In this document: one piece after another, positions 1-13,590 of the stretch | Layout of the letters: each line of letters opens with the position of its first letter | Position numbering within the stretch: position 1 is the first letter of the stretch | Assembly (NCBI GenBank): GCA_001051155.2 | Contig: JYIP02000003.1 | Span: forward strand, 4,774,001-4,838,000 | Reading direction: 5' to 3' | Origin: Chrysoporthe austroafricana | Lineage: Eukaryota; Ascomycota; Sordariomycetes; Diaporthales; Cryphonectriaceae | DNA length: 64,000 nucleotides | Made by a program: the position numbers and the translations under genes | Notes under the pieces: generated by a model | Seen by the model: only the letters and a program-made list of their open reading frames with translations | The model's database searches: none | Told to the model about the DNA's origin: nothing

Positions 1-2223
1 TGCATTATATTTAGCTTTTGCAAGTTATTGCATATATAAATTCGAGCTTTAAAAGAGCTAAAATAGCCGTTTTTATTAAGCTTATATTTATATATTTATT
101 TAAGCGGAAAAGATATGGATATTGCTTTTTTACGCTTGGTTATTTTCTATATTCTTATTTTTATAAGTTCCCGGAATTCTGCTTTTATAATTTCGAGCTA
201 TTGAGCTTAATAAAGGCTTTTTCGGGCTTTATTCCAATTCTTTAATAAAAGAAGAAAATTACTATTATATTTTTTTCTATTAGTTTTTGGAATTGCTAAC
301 GGAAAAGCAAGCAAATGCTTTTGCTAAGAATAAGAAGCGCTTTTTCTTTATACGAATACCTTTTTAATTACTATAGCCATTATACTATATATAATTTGAA
401 AATGCCGGTTTTAAATTCGAAATTCGCTTTCCTATTAATTAAGCAAGAAAATAGCGAAAAGGGCATTTATAGCGCTTGTATTTAGCTTAAAAGCTATTGC
501 GAATAAGCTTTAAACATTACGTACTTTGTTTATCGGATTCTTAATTTTGCTCGAATATCGTATAAGTTCTATTTTATAAATTTCCGCAATTTTACGATAA
601 TGCTTTATTTATAATATCTGGAATTTATACTTTTATATTTCAAGTTAGATTTTAACTTAAGTAACAGATATATTTATAACTAATTTAGTTTATTTTTCGT
701 TCGTAAATATCTATTGGAATATCGGATTATCTATTTTATTTTTTGCGCTTTAAAGACTTTTCCGGGTATACGGTTCCGGAATATATTCTGAAGTCGGGAT
801 CTTTTGCGCCTGATCTCTTAAGCTTCTTTCCTGAAAAGAATTGCCTTGCAAAAGCGTTCTATTTTCAGTTTCAAGTATTCCTATTCCCGAATTCCGACCC
901 AGAATGCTTTCTGTAATAAGATTGGAACGGTTGCTATTTTCGTTATTAATAAGCTAATTAGTATTTTAATTTTCCGAACTGATATTGCTTTTAAGAAATA
1001 TATCCTTAAGAGCTTTTACGATAATCGTATCTAGAATTTTTTCTGGTTTAATAATTTCCGGGAAGATTTTCTCGATCTGAATAGCGAATAAAATATCCGC
1101 TATTTCTTCTTTTTGAAAATCGTAAAACTAGTTTTTATTAAACTAAATATTGTATATAATTCTGATTCTATTAAGCGCGGAAATCCAGATACGATATAAG
1201 TTCGTAGCTATATAACCAATAAAGTAACTTATATATACTCTAAAGCCCGTTTTCATATCGCGCTTATTAAAGCTTATTTCGCGCTCTTTTCGTAATATAT
1301 ATATTCGGTATTTATATGCATAAATATTAGCCCAGTTTAATCTCAAATCCGATATAATTAATTCGATTATTTCAAGCTTATATTAGCGGAAATATTGCTT
1401 AAACTAGCTATATAATATCGTATTTAGCATTTCTATTTGTTTTCTTAAGGAAAGCGAAATATTAATTAGCCAAACTATTATTTTAATATATTCCGGCTAT
1501 AGATTTTCGGGTAAATAAGCTAATAAGCGAAAAGCTAGTATACGCTTATATATTCTCTTTTAGCCCGTTTAGCGCTTCCGTTTGGCTTTTTTATATATAA
1601 AAGAGTAATTTTAAAATCGATTCCTTGCTTTGCATATTATTAAGTATATATTATATTTGAATCTATCCGGATAATAGCTGCTTCCGTATCTTATTTAATT
1701 TTATAAATATAAAGCTTATATTGCCTTTATATTCAAATTTCAAAGCTTATAAGTATAATAAATATTATTAATTGCATTTTATCGTTTAATATATAAGCAA
1801 ATAATTTCTTAAAATATTCGTTTTTAATTATAAAAGCGTATTTTGATTTATTTTATATTTCGTAAAATATAAATAAATTCTAACAAATATATTAGAAAAG
1901 GCAAAGGCTAGTATTTTCAGACTTTGTATATTTGATAATTTTTATAATAAAAGCTTGAATGCAATATTCGTATTAAATGCATTTCGTATTATTAATTTTT
2001 ACGTTTCGTATAGCTCGAATGAATTGCTTTAGAATATTAATATTTAAATATTTTAATTTTAAATACTAAAAGTATTCTGAATTGCTTTTTAGCAATGCTT
2101 TATTTATAAATAGACGAAATAGCTTTTTGTAATTGCTCGATTTCCGAAATAGCAATATAAAAATTCTTGCATTGCTCGAAAGAATTTATATCGGGAATAT
2201 AATATAAAAAGAATTAGTAAAAG
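1..2223 (-). pseudogene. Copia integrase C-terminus and RT N-terminus relic
   Basis: Reading the minus strand from 2,223 leftwards, the segment at about 1,560-1,143 contains AYLPENL, then LNWANIYAYKYRIYIL, then GFRVYISYFIGYIATNLYRIW. This is the classic Copia integrase tail (relatives: NLRVFGCRAYV...FVGY...YRIW). Near the left edge, about 110-30, the motif NGYFSSFKARIYICNNLQ corresponds to the Copia RT start (relatives: DGYLSRYKARLVVRGD). The rest of RT and RNase H would lie to the left of the window. There are many TAA/TAG breaks. Confidence 0.8.
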
Positions 2224-2662
2224 TATTGTAAACGCTACAGCAATCCTAAAATATACTGTAAAGTAAAGGGGTTTATGCTAATAAGAGCAATATTAAGTAT
2301 AATCCTTAAATATTAAAATACGATTTACTAAATATTGCAATATTTACAAGTTTTGAATAATTATTAATAGTAAGGTCTAACTGATATTTAAATTGATAAC
2401 TGAAAAGCTATAATAATTTATTTAGTAATTATACTAGTTTTATATATCAAGCTTTTCAGTATAGGATTACTAGCTTATCTAATAAGCTAATAAGCCTGGC
2501 TTGCCAGCTTACTTGATAATCCAGTAATCTTTATCTTATCTAGTCTTAACCTTAACTTATATAAGCATTTGCCAGGTTTTGCAGCTAAGCCTGGGATTAA
2601 GTAGACCTTTTCCCTGAATAGCTTGAATATCGTATTCTGGTTTTGCATATTGGTTTATAATA
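2224..2662 (-). repeat. 3' LTR of Gypsy chromovirus A
   Basis: Direct repeat of 9,122-9,560. The element reads on the minus strand, so this left copy is the 3' LTR. Its plus-strand start reads TATTGTAAAC and its end ATAATA, against ATAACA in the other copy, a CA to TA change expected from RIP. Confidence 0.9.
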
Positions 2663-2739
2663 TTATCCCTTTGCCTTATCGGTTAATATCCTTATCAATT
2701 TCTATAAGCTTCTTTAATTTTCTTTCTATTTATCGTACT

Positions 2740-3345
2740 TTCTTAATTAGGATATCGAGTAAAGTGCAAAAGAATTGTTCGCTCAAAACCCAGTATCGTA
2801 ATTCTCTTCTAGAGGCGATTCTTTAATACGCTATTCAAATGCCTTCTTATTCCTTTTATAAGGGCCGTAGTATTCCGGTTTGCCAGGTCTCTAAATGAGA
2901 TTTTTCTCATTATTCAGAATATATACGGCTTAATCGTTCCCGTTACGATATATTGAGCGTTATTCCTAATAAGCTGCGCAAGATAGCTTCTTATTACAAA
3001 AAGCTGGAAGATGAATTGGAAGCGGCAGAAGAGAAAATCTTTCGTTTTCGATATTAAAAGCATATGTAATATAAGAAAATAATATAAGCCGTTTATCAAG
3101 GAATTGATAATATAGAAGAGTTAGAGAGGTTAGAAGCCGAAGAGGCTGAAGAGGAGCGTTGCGAGGCCGAGGCCGAATATTATATTATAGAGCCTTTCGT
3201 TTTCGAGAGACCCCTTCCTAAGAGTTTCGATTTTGAGGCTGCTTTGCAATAGTTTGGTTTTAAGGTTAATTAGTCTGCTGCCGTTTCAGGAATTGGGTCT
3301 AGGAATGCGGGCGGTTTTTCTGGTATCGAATGTCTTTCTGGTTGA
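2740..3345 (+). pseudogene. antisense accessory reading frame between chromodomain and 3' LTR of Gypsy A
   Basis: A plus-strand frame opposite to gag-pol reads coherently from about 2,740 to a stop at 3,343-3,345. Its central part has RLNRSRYDILSVIPNKLRK followed by a charged helix ASYYKKLEDELEAAEEKIFR and then GIDNIEELERLEAEEAEEE. The interruptions are TAA/TAG/TGA at places that could have been Gln, Trp or Arg. I recall similar Cys-containing, coiled-coil hypothetical proteins as common in fungal genomes and near Gypsy elements, but I cannot check that here. It looks like a small protein with an N-terminal metal-binding segment (Cys positions partly changed to Tyr) and a coiled coil. The function is unknown. 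Confidence 0.6.
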
Positions 3346-3399
3346 TTAGTAAGTTTTCCGACTAGTTATTTATTTATTTTAGCATTAAGCGTTAACCGG

Positions 3400-6300
3400 T
3401 AATTGCCTTTTTCCAGTAGATTTGGAAGGCTTGTTCCGCATTAGTTAAGTTTTTGGTTAGTTCTTAGCTATTCTCGCTTAAATAATATCCTTTCTATTTG
3501 ATTAAATATTCCTTGAGATTTGCTAGTCCTTAATACTTAAGGATTCGTTCCATTTCGTATTCTGATTCGTTATTTTTTGCTTATACTATATTATTTGTTT
3601 CGGCTATCTTGAATGCAAATTCAAGAAATGAAATGTAAAAGACTGGGTAGATTTTCATTTTGTAAGGTAATACAAGTTCAAAATTAATATTTAAAACTTT
3701 CCTTAGAATCTTGAAAAGTCCCAGTTTCTTATAATTTAATAAATAAAAAGGTTTTGTTATTTTGATATATTCCTTTTATTATATAAAGTAAACTTTATTC
3801 CCCTTTTATAGAATTGGTCTTTCAATTCTTTTAGAATTAGCGTATTTCATTATTCTTTTTTATATAAATTTCAGTTCTTTCTAGAATTCTTTTTGGATTT
3901 TCTTAATCTTTTTGATTCGTTTTTCTGCTATTTCTGCATTTATTCCTAATAATTCGTTATAGTATGTTATTGGGTTATAGCCGTATAATGCATAGAATAG
4001 TAATTTTTTTATTATATTTGTATTTACGCTATTATATACGAATTATATTAAAGGTAATAAATTAATCCAATTATTCTATTTATAATTTATATAATACTAT
4101 AAATATTATTTGATAATCTAATTTATCCATTCTATTTATTTATTCGTTTATAAATAGAATATTATAAATATTTTTTATTACATTCCAAATAATTTTATAA
4201 ATAATATCCAGAAATTGGATGCAAACTTTCTATTTCTATCGGAAATAATTTCTTTGAGCATGCTATAATTGGCTATAATCGTTTTTAGGAATATATATGC
4301 GAGATCTTCTGCTATACTGCTTTCTTTATACGGAAAGAAGTAAGTATATTTGCTTAATTTATAAACTATTACTAGGATGCTATTATATTATATTTTAGTT
4401 AAGGGTTTTCGTAAGAAAGGTAGCTTAGTAATAAAGTCTTAGCTAATAAATTGCCAAACTATTTCAGGAACCGGAAATAATTAAAGCAATCTATAAGGCT
4501 TATAATATTCAATTTTATTCTTCTTGCAGCTATTGCATTCTCGTAAGATTTTCTCAATCTTTTTCTTTAGTCCTGGGAAGTTCCAGTATCTCTTGATTTT
4601 TTCGTACGTAATTCTGATTCCTTGATAGCCATATATTAATACGCTATATATTTTTCGGATATATTCGTTCTATTTTTCAGAGATTATATTTTCTAGCTTC
4701 TTTTCGCTATTGTTAATTCTGATAATTATATTGAGTTTTCTGGCTTCGTTTATAAGGTTATTATTTTTGTCTTATCGGAAGATATTTTGTAATTTTCTTG
4801 GTTCGTTATCTTAATAATCCGATCGTTTGCTAAATGCATCCGTTTTGCTATTTTCCGATCTTTTGCAATAAATAATTTTTAAGTCGAATTGTAAAAAGAA
4901 TTCTGCCTATCTAACCTATCATTTATTCAGGACTTTTATTATTATAAATATTATTAAGTTTTTGTAATCGGAATGCATTATAATCTAGTATTTTGTTCCG
5001 ATCAAATAATATTGCTATTTTTCGAATACTTTCATAATTGCTAGCAGTTCTTTATCCGGGATACTGTAATTAAGTTCCGGGCTATTTAGTTTTTTCGAGA
5101 AATTGCTTACGATCCTGAAATGTCCCTGGTCGTTTCGTTAGCTTAATTATTTTCCTAATATATAGTCTGATATATCGGTTTCGATTTCAAATAGCTTATT
5201 TGGCTTTGCTTTATAGAATATAGGTTCTGCTATTATTTATTTTTTAATTTTATCGAATGCTTCCCGTATTTCTTATATCCATTCGAACTTTTAATCTTTT
5301 TTTATAAAATCCGTAAAAGGGCATGCAATTTTATTATAATTTCGAATAAATTATCGGTAAAAATTAATATAGCTGAAAAATGCTCTAATTTCTTTCGTTT
5401 TTTCTAATATAAGCTATTCTTTTATTGCCTGGACTTTATCTTTTTATATGCTAATTTTGCTTAATTCTATCGTATAGCCGAAATAATTAATTTTCTGCTA
5501 ATAGAAATAGCATTTGCTTAATTCTATTAGGAACTTTTTATTCTATAAAATTTAGAATATTTGCTGCATATGCTATTTATAAGAATCGAAATCTCTTGAA
5601 TAGATAAAGATATTATCAAAATAGACGATAACGATAGTATTTAAATATTTGCAGAAAATATTATTAATTATTTTTTGGAAGAACGCAAGCGCATTAATTA
5701 GTCCAAAAAGTAAAATTACGTACTCGAAATATCCGTAACGAGTTCTGAATGCTATTTTCCAGATATCGTTTTCCTTAATTCAGATATAGTAATATCCTTC
5801 TTTGAAATCGAATATAGTAAATTAGTTTGCTCTTATTAGCCAGTCTCGCATTTCTCTTATTAAAAGCAAAGAATAGCGGTTTTTGATCGTAATATCGTTA
5901 AGCTATTTGTAATCTATATATAGTCGTAATTTGCCGTTTTTCTTTAATACGAATAGGATTAAATATCTTGCTAATAATCGTAATTTCCGTATATAGCCTT
6001 TCTTTAAGTTTTTATCGATATATTCCCTAAATATTTCGAGTTTTGCTTAATCGAATTTGTAAATAAAGTAATTCTTAAGTTTTATTCCTTTTTTTAATAG
6101 GATTTTATAATTAAAAGGGCTATATTCTAATAAACTAGTATCGAACTTTCCCTGCTATAGTTTCTTGAATTTATAGTATTCTCGTAATACGTTTTTAAGT
6201 TCTAGTAATAATCCTCTTTTATTTTCCGCGATCTGGAAGAACAGAAAGTATCGTTAAGCGTATTTTTCTTCTATTGCTTCTTTCCTTTATTTATATGCTC

Positions 6301-9060
6301 TAATTTCTAATAGCTTCAGGTATCTATCGTTTGTAAGGCCGAATTTTCCTTTATAGTCTTCTCGTGCTCGCTATATTAGAAACTGAATTTCTTTATAGTT
6401 CTATAGCCTATATAATTTCGTATTATTCTGTATCGGGTTAATCTTTTGCTAACCGCTAATTGCTTGAATTCTTAATCCGTTTTTAATTTATATTTATAAA
6501 TTCGAAATATCCGTAACCCTTTCTTATCGTTTAGCAAATGCTACTGCTTTAAGGGTATATTTAAATCTGTTTAAGCATATATTTCTAGTATTATTTTCAG
6601 TAATTAAGATTTTCTTTTTTCCGTTAATTGCAACCCTTTCAATAAATATAGCTAGTCCTTATAAAATCTGGTTAATAATTCAATCAATATAAAAGTTATA
6701 TTCCTTAAGCTAAAGTATTCCTAAGATTAATTCGTATTGTATTGTATCTATAATATCGAAAATAGTATTTGTTATAAGGCTTTGGATCGAAATAAATAAG
6801 TAATTAGTTTCCATATCGATTATATTAAAGTTATATATAACCGCTTTTCTTTCTATAATATTGAATTTATAAAGGTCCTTTTTCTATATTTAAGGAATCT
6901 ATTCTCTATTAACGATTTCTAGCAAAATGAAATTCCCTTATACGCTATTATTCAATAATGCGCTATAACGTTACTTATTAATATATGCGTCCAAAACAAT
7001 ATATTCCTTTTTATTGCTCGTAATAACGTATAAGGACCTTATAATCCTGATCGGCTATTATCCTTTTATAGACAATCTTTTCCTTTTAAGTCGTTCTATA
7101 CTTATCTTGCTGCTTGCTTTGTTAATTTTCTGGCTTGGCTTTAAGCATACTGCTTTGCCTTTTCGGCCTTTTGCAATCAGTACTATTTTTTGGCTTTGTC
7201 TTGCATATAAATAGAATATGCCGTAATATAGTATTATTCTCAAATCGTTTTTCTTTGAATATACTTCCAGGAACAATTATTTAGTAGCCCGATATATGCA
7301 TTATTATATTCGATATGCAAAACCTTTCTGTATCTTTTCTGGGATTTCATAATAGATTATATTAACTAATTCCATTTTCTGATTAAGAAGTAATTATATT
7401 TGACTTTTTCGCTAAAATATGCCTGGCAGTTATAATATATATAATATATCCAGGCAAATTTATAATGCTAAAAGTATAAGTAGCTAATCCTTTTATTTTC
7501 CCGGGATTTGCATTCGCTATTTTGAAACAGGATATTTTGGAAGAATTCCTGTAATGTAAGTCCGTAAATAAAGTGCTTAACTTTCGTATATTTGGACATC
7601 CAGCTGCTATATTTCTATTATGGCTATCTCGCCTTTAGGATACCGTACTTTTCTGATTCTTCTTCAAATATAAGGGTTAATAGATTATCTGGTTATCTGT
7701 CTTGTAATATTATTTCGTCGAGCATAGCGCTAGGTATTGGTACTCGTATGCTAAATTCTCTTTTTACCGTTCTTTCCTATTATCGGTTAAGATATATTTC
7801 TAAAGGGAATTGTCTTAAATCCTTTTCTCTAGCGATTAGTAAGTTGCTTAAGCAGTCTGAATTGCTATTATTTATAGCTATATTATAAAATAAGCTTTTT
7901 CTTCTTATAATGAATTATTTCTATTTTTTAAACTTACGTAAGAACTATTTTAAGCCTTCTTTTGCCAAGAAGTATAGTATATAATAATCTTAATAGCAGG
8001 CTATTTAGCTTATACTGCTATAATCAGAATTCGCTATTTATTTTAATAGGATATTATTATTCAGCTAATTAGATTCCTATCGTTAAGCGATATTGATTTA
8101 TCTTTCCGGAACTAGCTTTTATTCTCGCTTCTTTTTTTCTTAATAACAATTGCAAGCAATATGCTCCTTTTTGCCGCAATTATAATAAGTAATTCCCTTA
8201 TATTATTCTCGCATAAAGGCATTTAGTTTTATAAGTCCGGCATATATCGTATTCGAATAAGCTATACTATTCCGGCTGCCGTATTAGAACTTGCGCTTTC
8301 TAAAATTGGGTTAGTATTAAGGAATGCTATTATAATTCTTTTATTATTATCGTTTTCGTTTATAAAGCTGATTGTCGATACAAACGGCCTTATTAATGAA
8401 TTTACTGAATTCTTTAAGCCGATCTTCTTTATAGAATTCGTCCTTAACTTTTTCCTTAAGTTTTGTATAATAAGTATCTATAAAAGGCTCGTTTTCGTAA
8501 TCGAGATAAGCAATAATTTATCTGAATTTGGCCGTATAATTTGCTGCTAATCCTGTTTGCCGAAATGCTTCCAATTGCCGTATTGTAATATATTATTTGT
8601 CCGGATCTTCGAAGATTTTGGTAAAAGCTTTTTCGAAATTGGAATAGTGCTAGAAGATATGTTTGGTATCTTTGGAACGGAATGCATTATCGTTATCTAA
8701 GTAATTACGAAAGGTAGGCTCTTATTACTGGAATATTATCCTTTCCAATCGATTTCTTGCAAAGTCGATCTTATCGTAAATAGTTCTGAACTGGGTACTA
8801 TAATGCTTGAAATAGGCTTTAAGCTGGATTAAGAAGGCTTGAAAGTCCTTGCAAGTGCTTTTATAAGGTCCAGGCTTGTCAAGCTTAAAAGCTTTAGCTT
8901 GCTAAAAGGCGTTAAGGCGGAAGATTTCGTTTTTGATTTCCTTAAATTGCTAGTATAAAGCTATATTCTATTCCTGAAATTGCTTATTAGTAAGGATAAC
9001 CGGGTTTCTTTCTTAAAGGGCTTGGTTGCTAGAAGAAAATAGGATTTAGGGCGCTATCGT
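3400..9060 (-). pseudogene. gag-pol relic of Gypsy chromovirus A
   Basis: Sense reading on the minus strand shows a Gag knuckle of the form YYNCGKKEHIACNC near 8,190-8,142, where the first Cys of CxxCxxxxHxxxxC has become Tyr (TGT to TAT). The RT active-site block reads IVYFDNIFIYS near 5,630-5,600 in place of the usual VYLDDILIYS, so the second catalytic Asp is now Asn. The integrase finger keeps CNSCK. The C-terminal chromodomain keeps EYEMERIL, NLKEYLIK and GYYLSEN, separated by RIP stops. The protein is not translatable. Confidence 0.85.
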
Positions 9061-9121
9061 ATTTCCGGTATTATTTAAAGGGGGTATATACTAAACCGTT
9101 CTTGAATAAAAATTGTCAAAA

Positions 9122-9560
9122 TATTATAAACGCTATAGCAATCCTAAGATATATTATAAAGTAAAAAGGTTTATGCTAATAAGAGCGGTATTAAGTACGA
9201 TCTTTGAGTATTGAAATACGATTTACTGAATATTACAATATTTACAAATTTTGGGTAATTATTAATAGTAAGGTTCAATTAATACTTAAATTGATAACTG
9301 AAAAGCTATAGTAATTTATCTGGTAATTATATTAGTCTTATATATCAAGCTTTTCAGTATGGAATTACTAGCTTATTTAATAAGCTAGTAAGCCTGGCTT
9401 GCCGGCTTATTTGATAATCCAGTAATTCTTATTTTATCTAGTTTTAACTTTAGCTTATATAAGCATTTGCCAGGTTTTGCAGCTGGGCTTGGAACTAAGT
9501 AGACCCTTTCTCTGAATAGCTTGGGTATCGCACCCTGGTCCTGCATATTAGTTTATAACA
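9122..9560 (-). repeat. 5' LTR of Gypsy chromovirus A
   Basis: Direct repeat of 2,224-2,662, same length. Its outer end retains CA on the plus strand (TG at the sense start) and is followed directly by the target duplication AAAAG. Confidence 0.9.
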
Positions 9561-9976
9561 AAAAGGAATATATTTAAAGAAAATTAAATTAAATTGCTTT
9601 TGCAGCTTAGCTATTATAGAGTTTCGTTTAAATAATCCGAAACGTAATATATAATTCAAACTGTAATACTAGATTTGCTTTTCAAATAGCCGAATTTCCG
9701 AAATAATATTAATATAGAATCTTTCTATTATTGCAACCTGAAATAAAATAAAGTCTTTTATATTTAATTTGCCTTTTCCGTTTAGAATGCTTTTAAAATA
9801 GCAAGTATTATATTTTTTAATTAAGAGCATTAAAATGCTAGCATTAATAGTTTCTCTATTATATATAGTTTTAAAAGATTTAAGCTCGTAAAAGCTAATG
9901 CTATTGATAAAGTATATAATATTGCAATTATCCAAAATAGTATTTCGAGAAAAAGAATAGAAAGCTTGAAATAATA
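9561..9976 (-). pseudogene. Copia protease segment relic
   Basis: This 0.4-kb piece lies between the Gypsy element on the left and the Fot1 left end on the right. The minus-strand frame 9,935-9,669 is open for 88 codons. It aligns by eye with the retropepsin region of fungal Copia polyproteins: DNCNIIYFINS for the active-site block (relatives DNGATIHVVN), then a Phe/Lys-rich middle, then IERFYINIISEIRLFEKQI (relatives VEGFHVNIVSEARLL). The catalytic block has lost its canonical DSG-type context. It joins gag on one side and integrase on the other once the two inserted elements are removed. Confidence 0.72.
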
Positions 9977-10030
9977 AGTCGGACCCGGTCTTTCCGGACC
10001 CCCCCTAGTTCCGGACCTCTTTCCCAGACC
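9977..10030 (+). repeat. left terminal inverted repeat of the Fot1-type element
   Basis: Begins AGTCGGACCCGGTCTTTCCG directly after a TA dinucleotide. It contains two spaced copies of a TCCGGACC core and pairs with 33,104-33,155. Confidence 0.85.
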
Positions 10031-10136
10031 ACACCGCTACTTTAACTACCTCTATATACTTAACGTTTTCTCTTTTATTTCTTTTCCAAATAGCTTTATA
10101 TTTTTACTAGATGTCAATATAAACGCAATGAAAACC

Positions 10137-10343
10137 TAATGGTAAACGTACTGAAATATATTATGAAGCATGCTTTTTCCAGGAAAGTGAATTACGCTAA
10201 AGCCTATTAGGGCATTATATAAGCCTTCCGGTAAAAGTATAGCATCCACTTGGTAAATTTACTGCATATTTACCAGGGGATTTACTATAAATTTATTAAG
10301 CGAATCTATTACGAATTTACCTTGTCTATAGGTTTTGCTATTA
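10137..10343 (-). repeat. 3' LTR, Gypsy B copy 1
   Basis: The 207-bp unit in inverse orientation, abutting the left half of the Fot1-type element at 10,136. Confidence 0.88.
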
Positions 10344-10999
10344 ATTGCCGGCCCTTTATAACCTTTATTCATAAAGGAAGCTAACTGTCAGAAATGTCTT
10401 GAGTAGCAGTAGTACGATATAATAAGACTCTGGGTTATATAGCAAGGAAAAGCATAACGGTATTATTGGATAAAAGAGATTATATAGGAAATAATAATCG
10501 TTTTATAAAGCCGATTCGTACTAGAGTCTTAATAGGTAAACGTACTTATGCTAGGGACTTAAATAATAAATATGCCTATACTAAGGACTAAAAGAAAACC
10601 TGCTTATACCGGAAGCTTAGAATTAATCCTTTATTATAATCGGTTTATGCCTGGGATAAATAGATATATATAGTATTTGTATATAATAAGGCTAGCCGAT
10701 ATTCAGATATATTTTGGTAATGCTTAATTGTATTTATTGCCGAAATATTTAGTATAAATATAATTAAAGATTAAAATTGCTTATAAATATTAGTAGAAAA
10801 TATAGTTTTCAGATAATAAAGTATTAAGTAAATATAATAATAATAAATATAAAGTAAAGTTATAATAGGATATATCGGTATGCAAAGCCGATAGCTATAT
10901 ATAATCGTTATATAATAATGTTATAGCCAGTTTTTAATATAAATAGCTAAGTTTATAAATTATTAGAAAAAAGCAGCATTATATGCTATTAATAATATT

Positions 11000-12420
11000 A
11001 TATCGATAAATAATAGCTATATTTACTAATTGGAAATAATTTCCCGGGCTTTAGCAATAGCTTTAAGGTTTAGTAAATTGCGAAAGAATATAGCAAATAG
11101 TTTTTCCTTTCCGATATAATCGCAAAAATTAATATAATTATAGATATTAAGCTATAAGGTTTTAACTAGCTTATACGCTTGGATATAGGATTTGAAGCTT
11201 ATTATGCGATTTTGGCATTACAAGAACCGGGCGGTATTAAGATAGTCTTTATTTTCATTAGCCCATTTCTGAAAAGTAGTATTGAAATTGTAATCTATAT
11301 TGTCTTTAGTAAAGACGATCTTAATAGCCTTAAAATCGTACTCGAAACGAAAGATTTGGTTTATAATAAAATATAAGCCCGACCGGTTAAACAAAATAAT
11401 AAGATTAAAATCGCGGAATTAAATAACGAATTCGTATATATATTTTCTTATAGTAAAAGGGAAGAAATACTGGATACAATTATTGTAAATTCCGATAATG
11501 CCGAACTTAATATTATTATAAATAGCAAAGCCGTTAGTAATGTAAGGATAATTAATGCCGAAATTGCTTTTCCAAATAAAATTATAGCGTATATATTCTT
11601 TGAATATATAAAAAGCTAGTATACGATAATATATTGCGATTTCGGCCTTAATAGCTTTAGATTTGGGGTTATATTTAATAGATAAAGTAGGGATAGCGCA
11701 AAACGTAACTTGCAAAAGCAAAGTATTACTAATATTAGCTCGGGGAGCTTTGCTTAATATAGCCAATAAATTAGCTATATTCAGTAAGTTATTTTCGGTT
11801 AAGTTGATAGTATTATTTATAATTCGATAGCGCTTGGCTAGCGTTATGAAATTTCGTTCTATTATAGCAAATAAGCTTAAATTAGCGATTAGCATAATAG
11901 ATTCGGAAGCTTTAAGCTTAACTAAAATTAGCTTGATATTCTTAACTATTTTTTTCTAAATAGCAAAAGCTATATTACGATTATATTCGTAAATTATAAT
12001 AACTTCTGCTATATTAGCTGCGTAATGCATAATATTTATTTCCTTTTTAGTAAAATTGCTGCGATTGCTTAATATCGTTTGTTTAGCTTTATCTTTAATA
12101 TAACGGTTATGCTTATTTCGTAAGCGATCGTCTTTCGATATTATAATAGGAAATAAAATGCGATAAGCTATTAATAGAATATATAAGGTAAGGATAAGAT
12201 TACAAATAATAAGTAAATTCGGGATAAATTTAAGCGATATTCCTCTAATAGAGTTATTTATTAATCTGTTATCTATATTCTCGCTCGTAATAATATCCGT
12301 ACCGGTAAGAATGCTTGGATAAAGCTCTTATCTTTTGTAAATAAAATTAAAGCAGTTAATCTATAATAGTATAAAGTATTATAAAATAAGCTCTTAGGCT
12401 TTCTTAGTAATTAGCAGCCG
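11000..12420 (-). pseudogene. accessory reading frame downstream of pol, Gypsy B copy 1
   Basis: Inverted counterpart of 22,000-23,360. The frame 11,895-11,419 is open for 158 codons and includes NLSLFAIIERNFITLAKRYR and SNFGINYPYITNGFAIYNN. Open over more than twice the length of most frames in this block, it gives the clearest view of the ancestral protein. The match with copy 2 extends over the full region, including the flanks, so it is an original part of the element and not a later insertion. Confidence 0.62.
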
Positions 12421-13429
12421 ATTAATATCGCTATTGCTTAGCTTAATATTAGGAATATAAATATTATATTCGACCTTTCGGTCTATTATATCGGTATAAC
12501 CCTTATTGATTAACGCTTAATAAAAGGCTATTATATAAGCTTCCTAATAGCGAAAGAAATCGCTTAAATAATTCTTCATTACGTAAATATTACGGTAGAA
12601 ATAGCTTTCGCTACTATATAAATATATAGCTTACCGATATCTTTTTAAGGAAAAGCAATCCTTAAGCAATACTTTATAAATATATTTGGCATATTATATA
12701 GTTTTGCTTTTTTAGCAAACCTTAAAAAGTTCTTCTTAGAATATAGAATATAATATTATATAGAAATTAAGTATAGCTAAATATATTATTTTTTATTAAT
12801 CTTAGTCTTATAGCAAAGCATTTACGGAAAAATACGATTTGATAATCGCATAATGCGTTTTGGTTTTAATAATATTAATAGCTTTATTAATACAATCTTT
12901 GCGAATTTACGGAAGCTTAGCAAAGTAAAGCGAAATTGATAATAATATTAGCTTAATACCCAAAAGTAATATTCAAAAATATAATAAAAAGTAATAATAA
13001 TAGGGCGATATAATTGGCTATAATAAATAAATAGGAATAATAATCGTAAGCGCGTTAATAAAAAGAAGAAAATAAAATGAATTTACTAGCAGTTTACGAA
13101 ATAATAGCCTTTTGCATTTGCTAGAAATTTACTTGCTTTACTTAGCGATCGCTTTTATTTCAATACGCGCTTATTGCGTTACGGGTTTTTTCGATTTCTT
13201 GGAATAAGTAAACTAGCTTATTCCAGTATATTTTCTATTCGTAAGTCGCGCTTTAGCCTGCTTCGTTTTTATAAGGCAATTACGATAATATTTCCCGGTT
13301 CAGGGATTTCTTCCGCTAATAGCTATTTTCGCTTTACTCTTTCTTGCAATTCGGCTATAGCTTCGCATTTCCGTTCGAAATTACGTATTATTTCGTTCGT
13401 ATTCAAAATATTACGGGATATTTATATAT

Positions 13430-13590
13430 TATAATAGCTAAAGTAATTTATCCATTTTACCAGGTATTTAATTCTATATAAATTACGTTTATACTTTCGC
13501 TTATAGTAACTAATTATTCTTTCCAGCTTATAATATTAATAATCCTCTAAATATTTCTCAATATCCGGATTTTCTAATATATTTATTGGG
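13430..13590 (-). pseudogene. chromodomain segment of Gypsy B copy 1
   Basis: The minus-strand reading gives a chromodomain matching 20,857-21,000 of copy 2: KYLVKWINYFSYYNI-like sequence with a RIP stop where copy 2 has Trp. The 5' flank is the TTGGG insertion site of copy 2, so this is the displaced end of pol. Confidence 0.75.

Larger units (their letters stand above)
2224..9560 (-). mobile_element. Ty3/Gypsy chromovirus A (7.3 kb, 439-bp LTRs)
   Basis: Two direct repeats of 439 bp (2,224-2,662 and 9,122-9,560) enclose a minus-strand gag-pol. The flanks are a perfect 5-bp duplication AAAAG (2,219-2,223 and 9,561-9,565). The domain order on the minus strand is Gag zinc knuckle at about 8,190-8,142, RT, integrase with a CxxC half-finger near 4,550-4,520, and a C-terminal chromodomain near 3,560-3,430. 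That order plus the chromodomain places it among chromoviruses. It is inserted in the Copia element and is inactivated by RIP. Confidence 0.9.
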
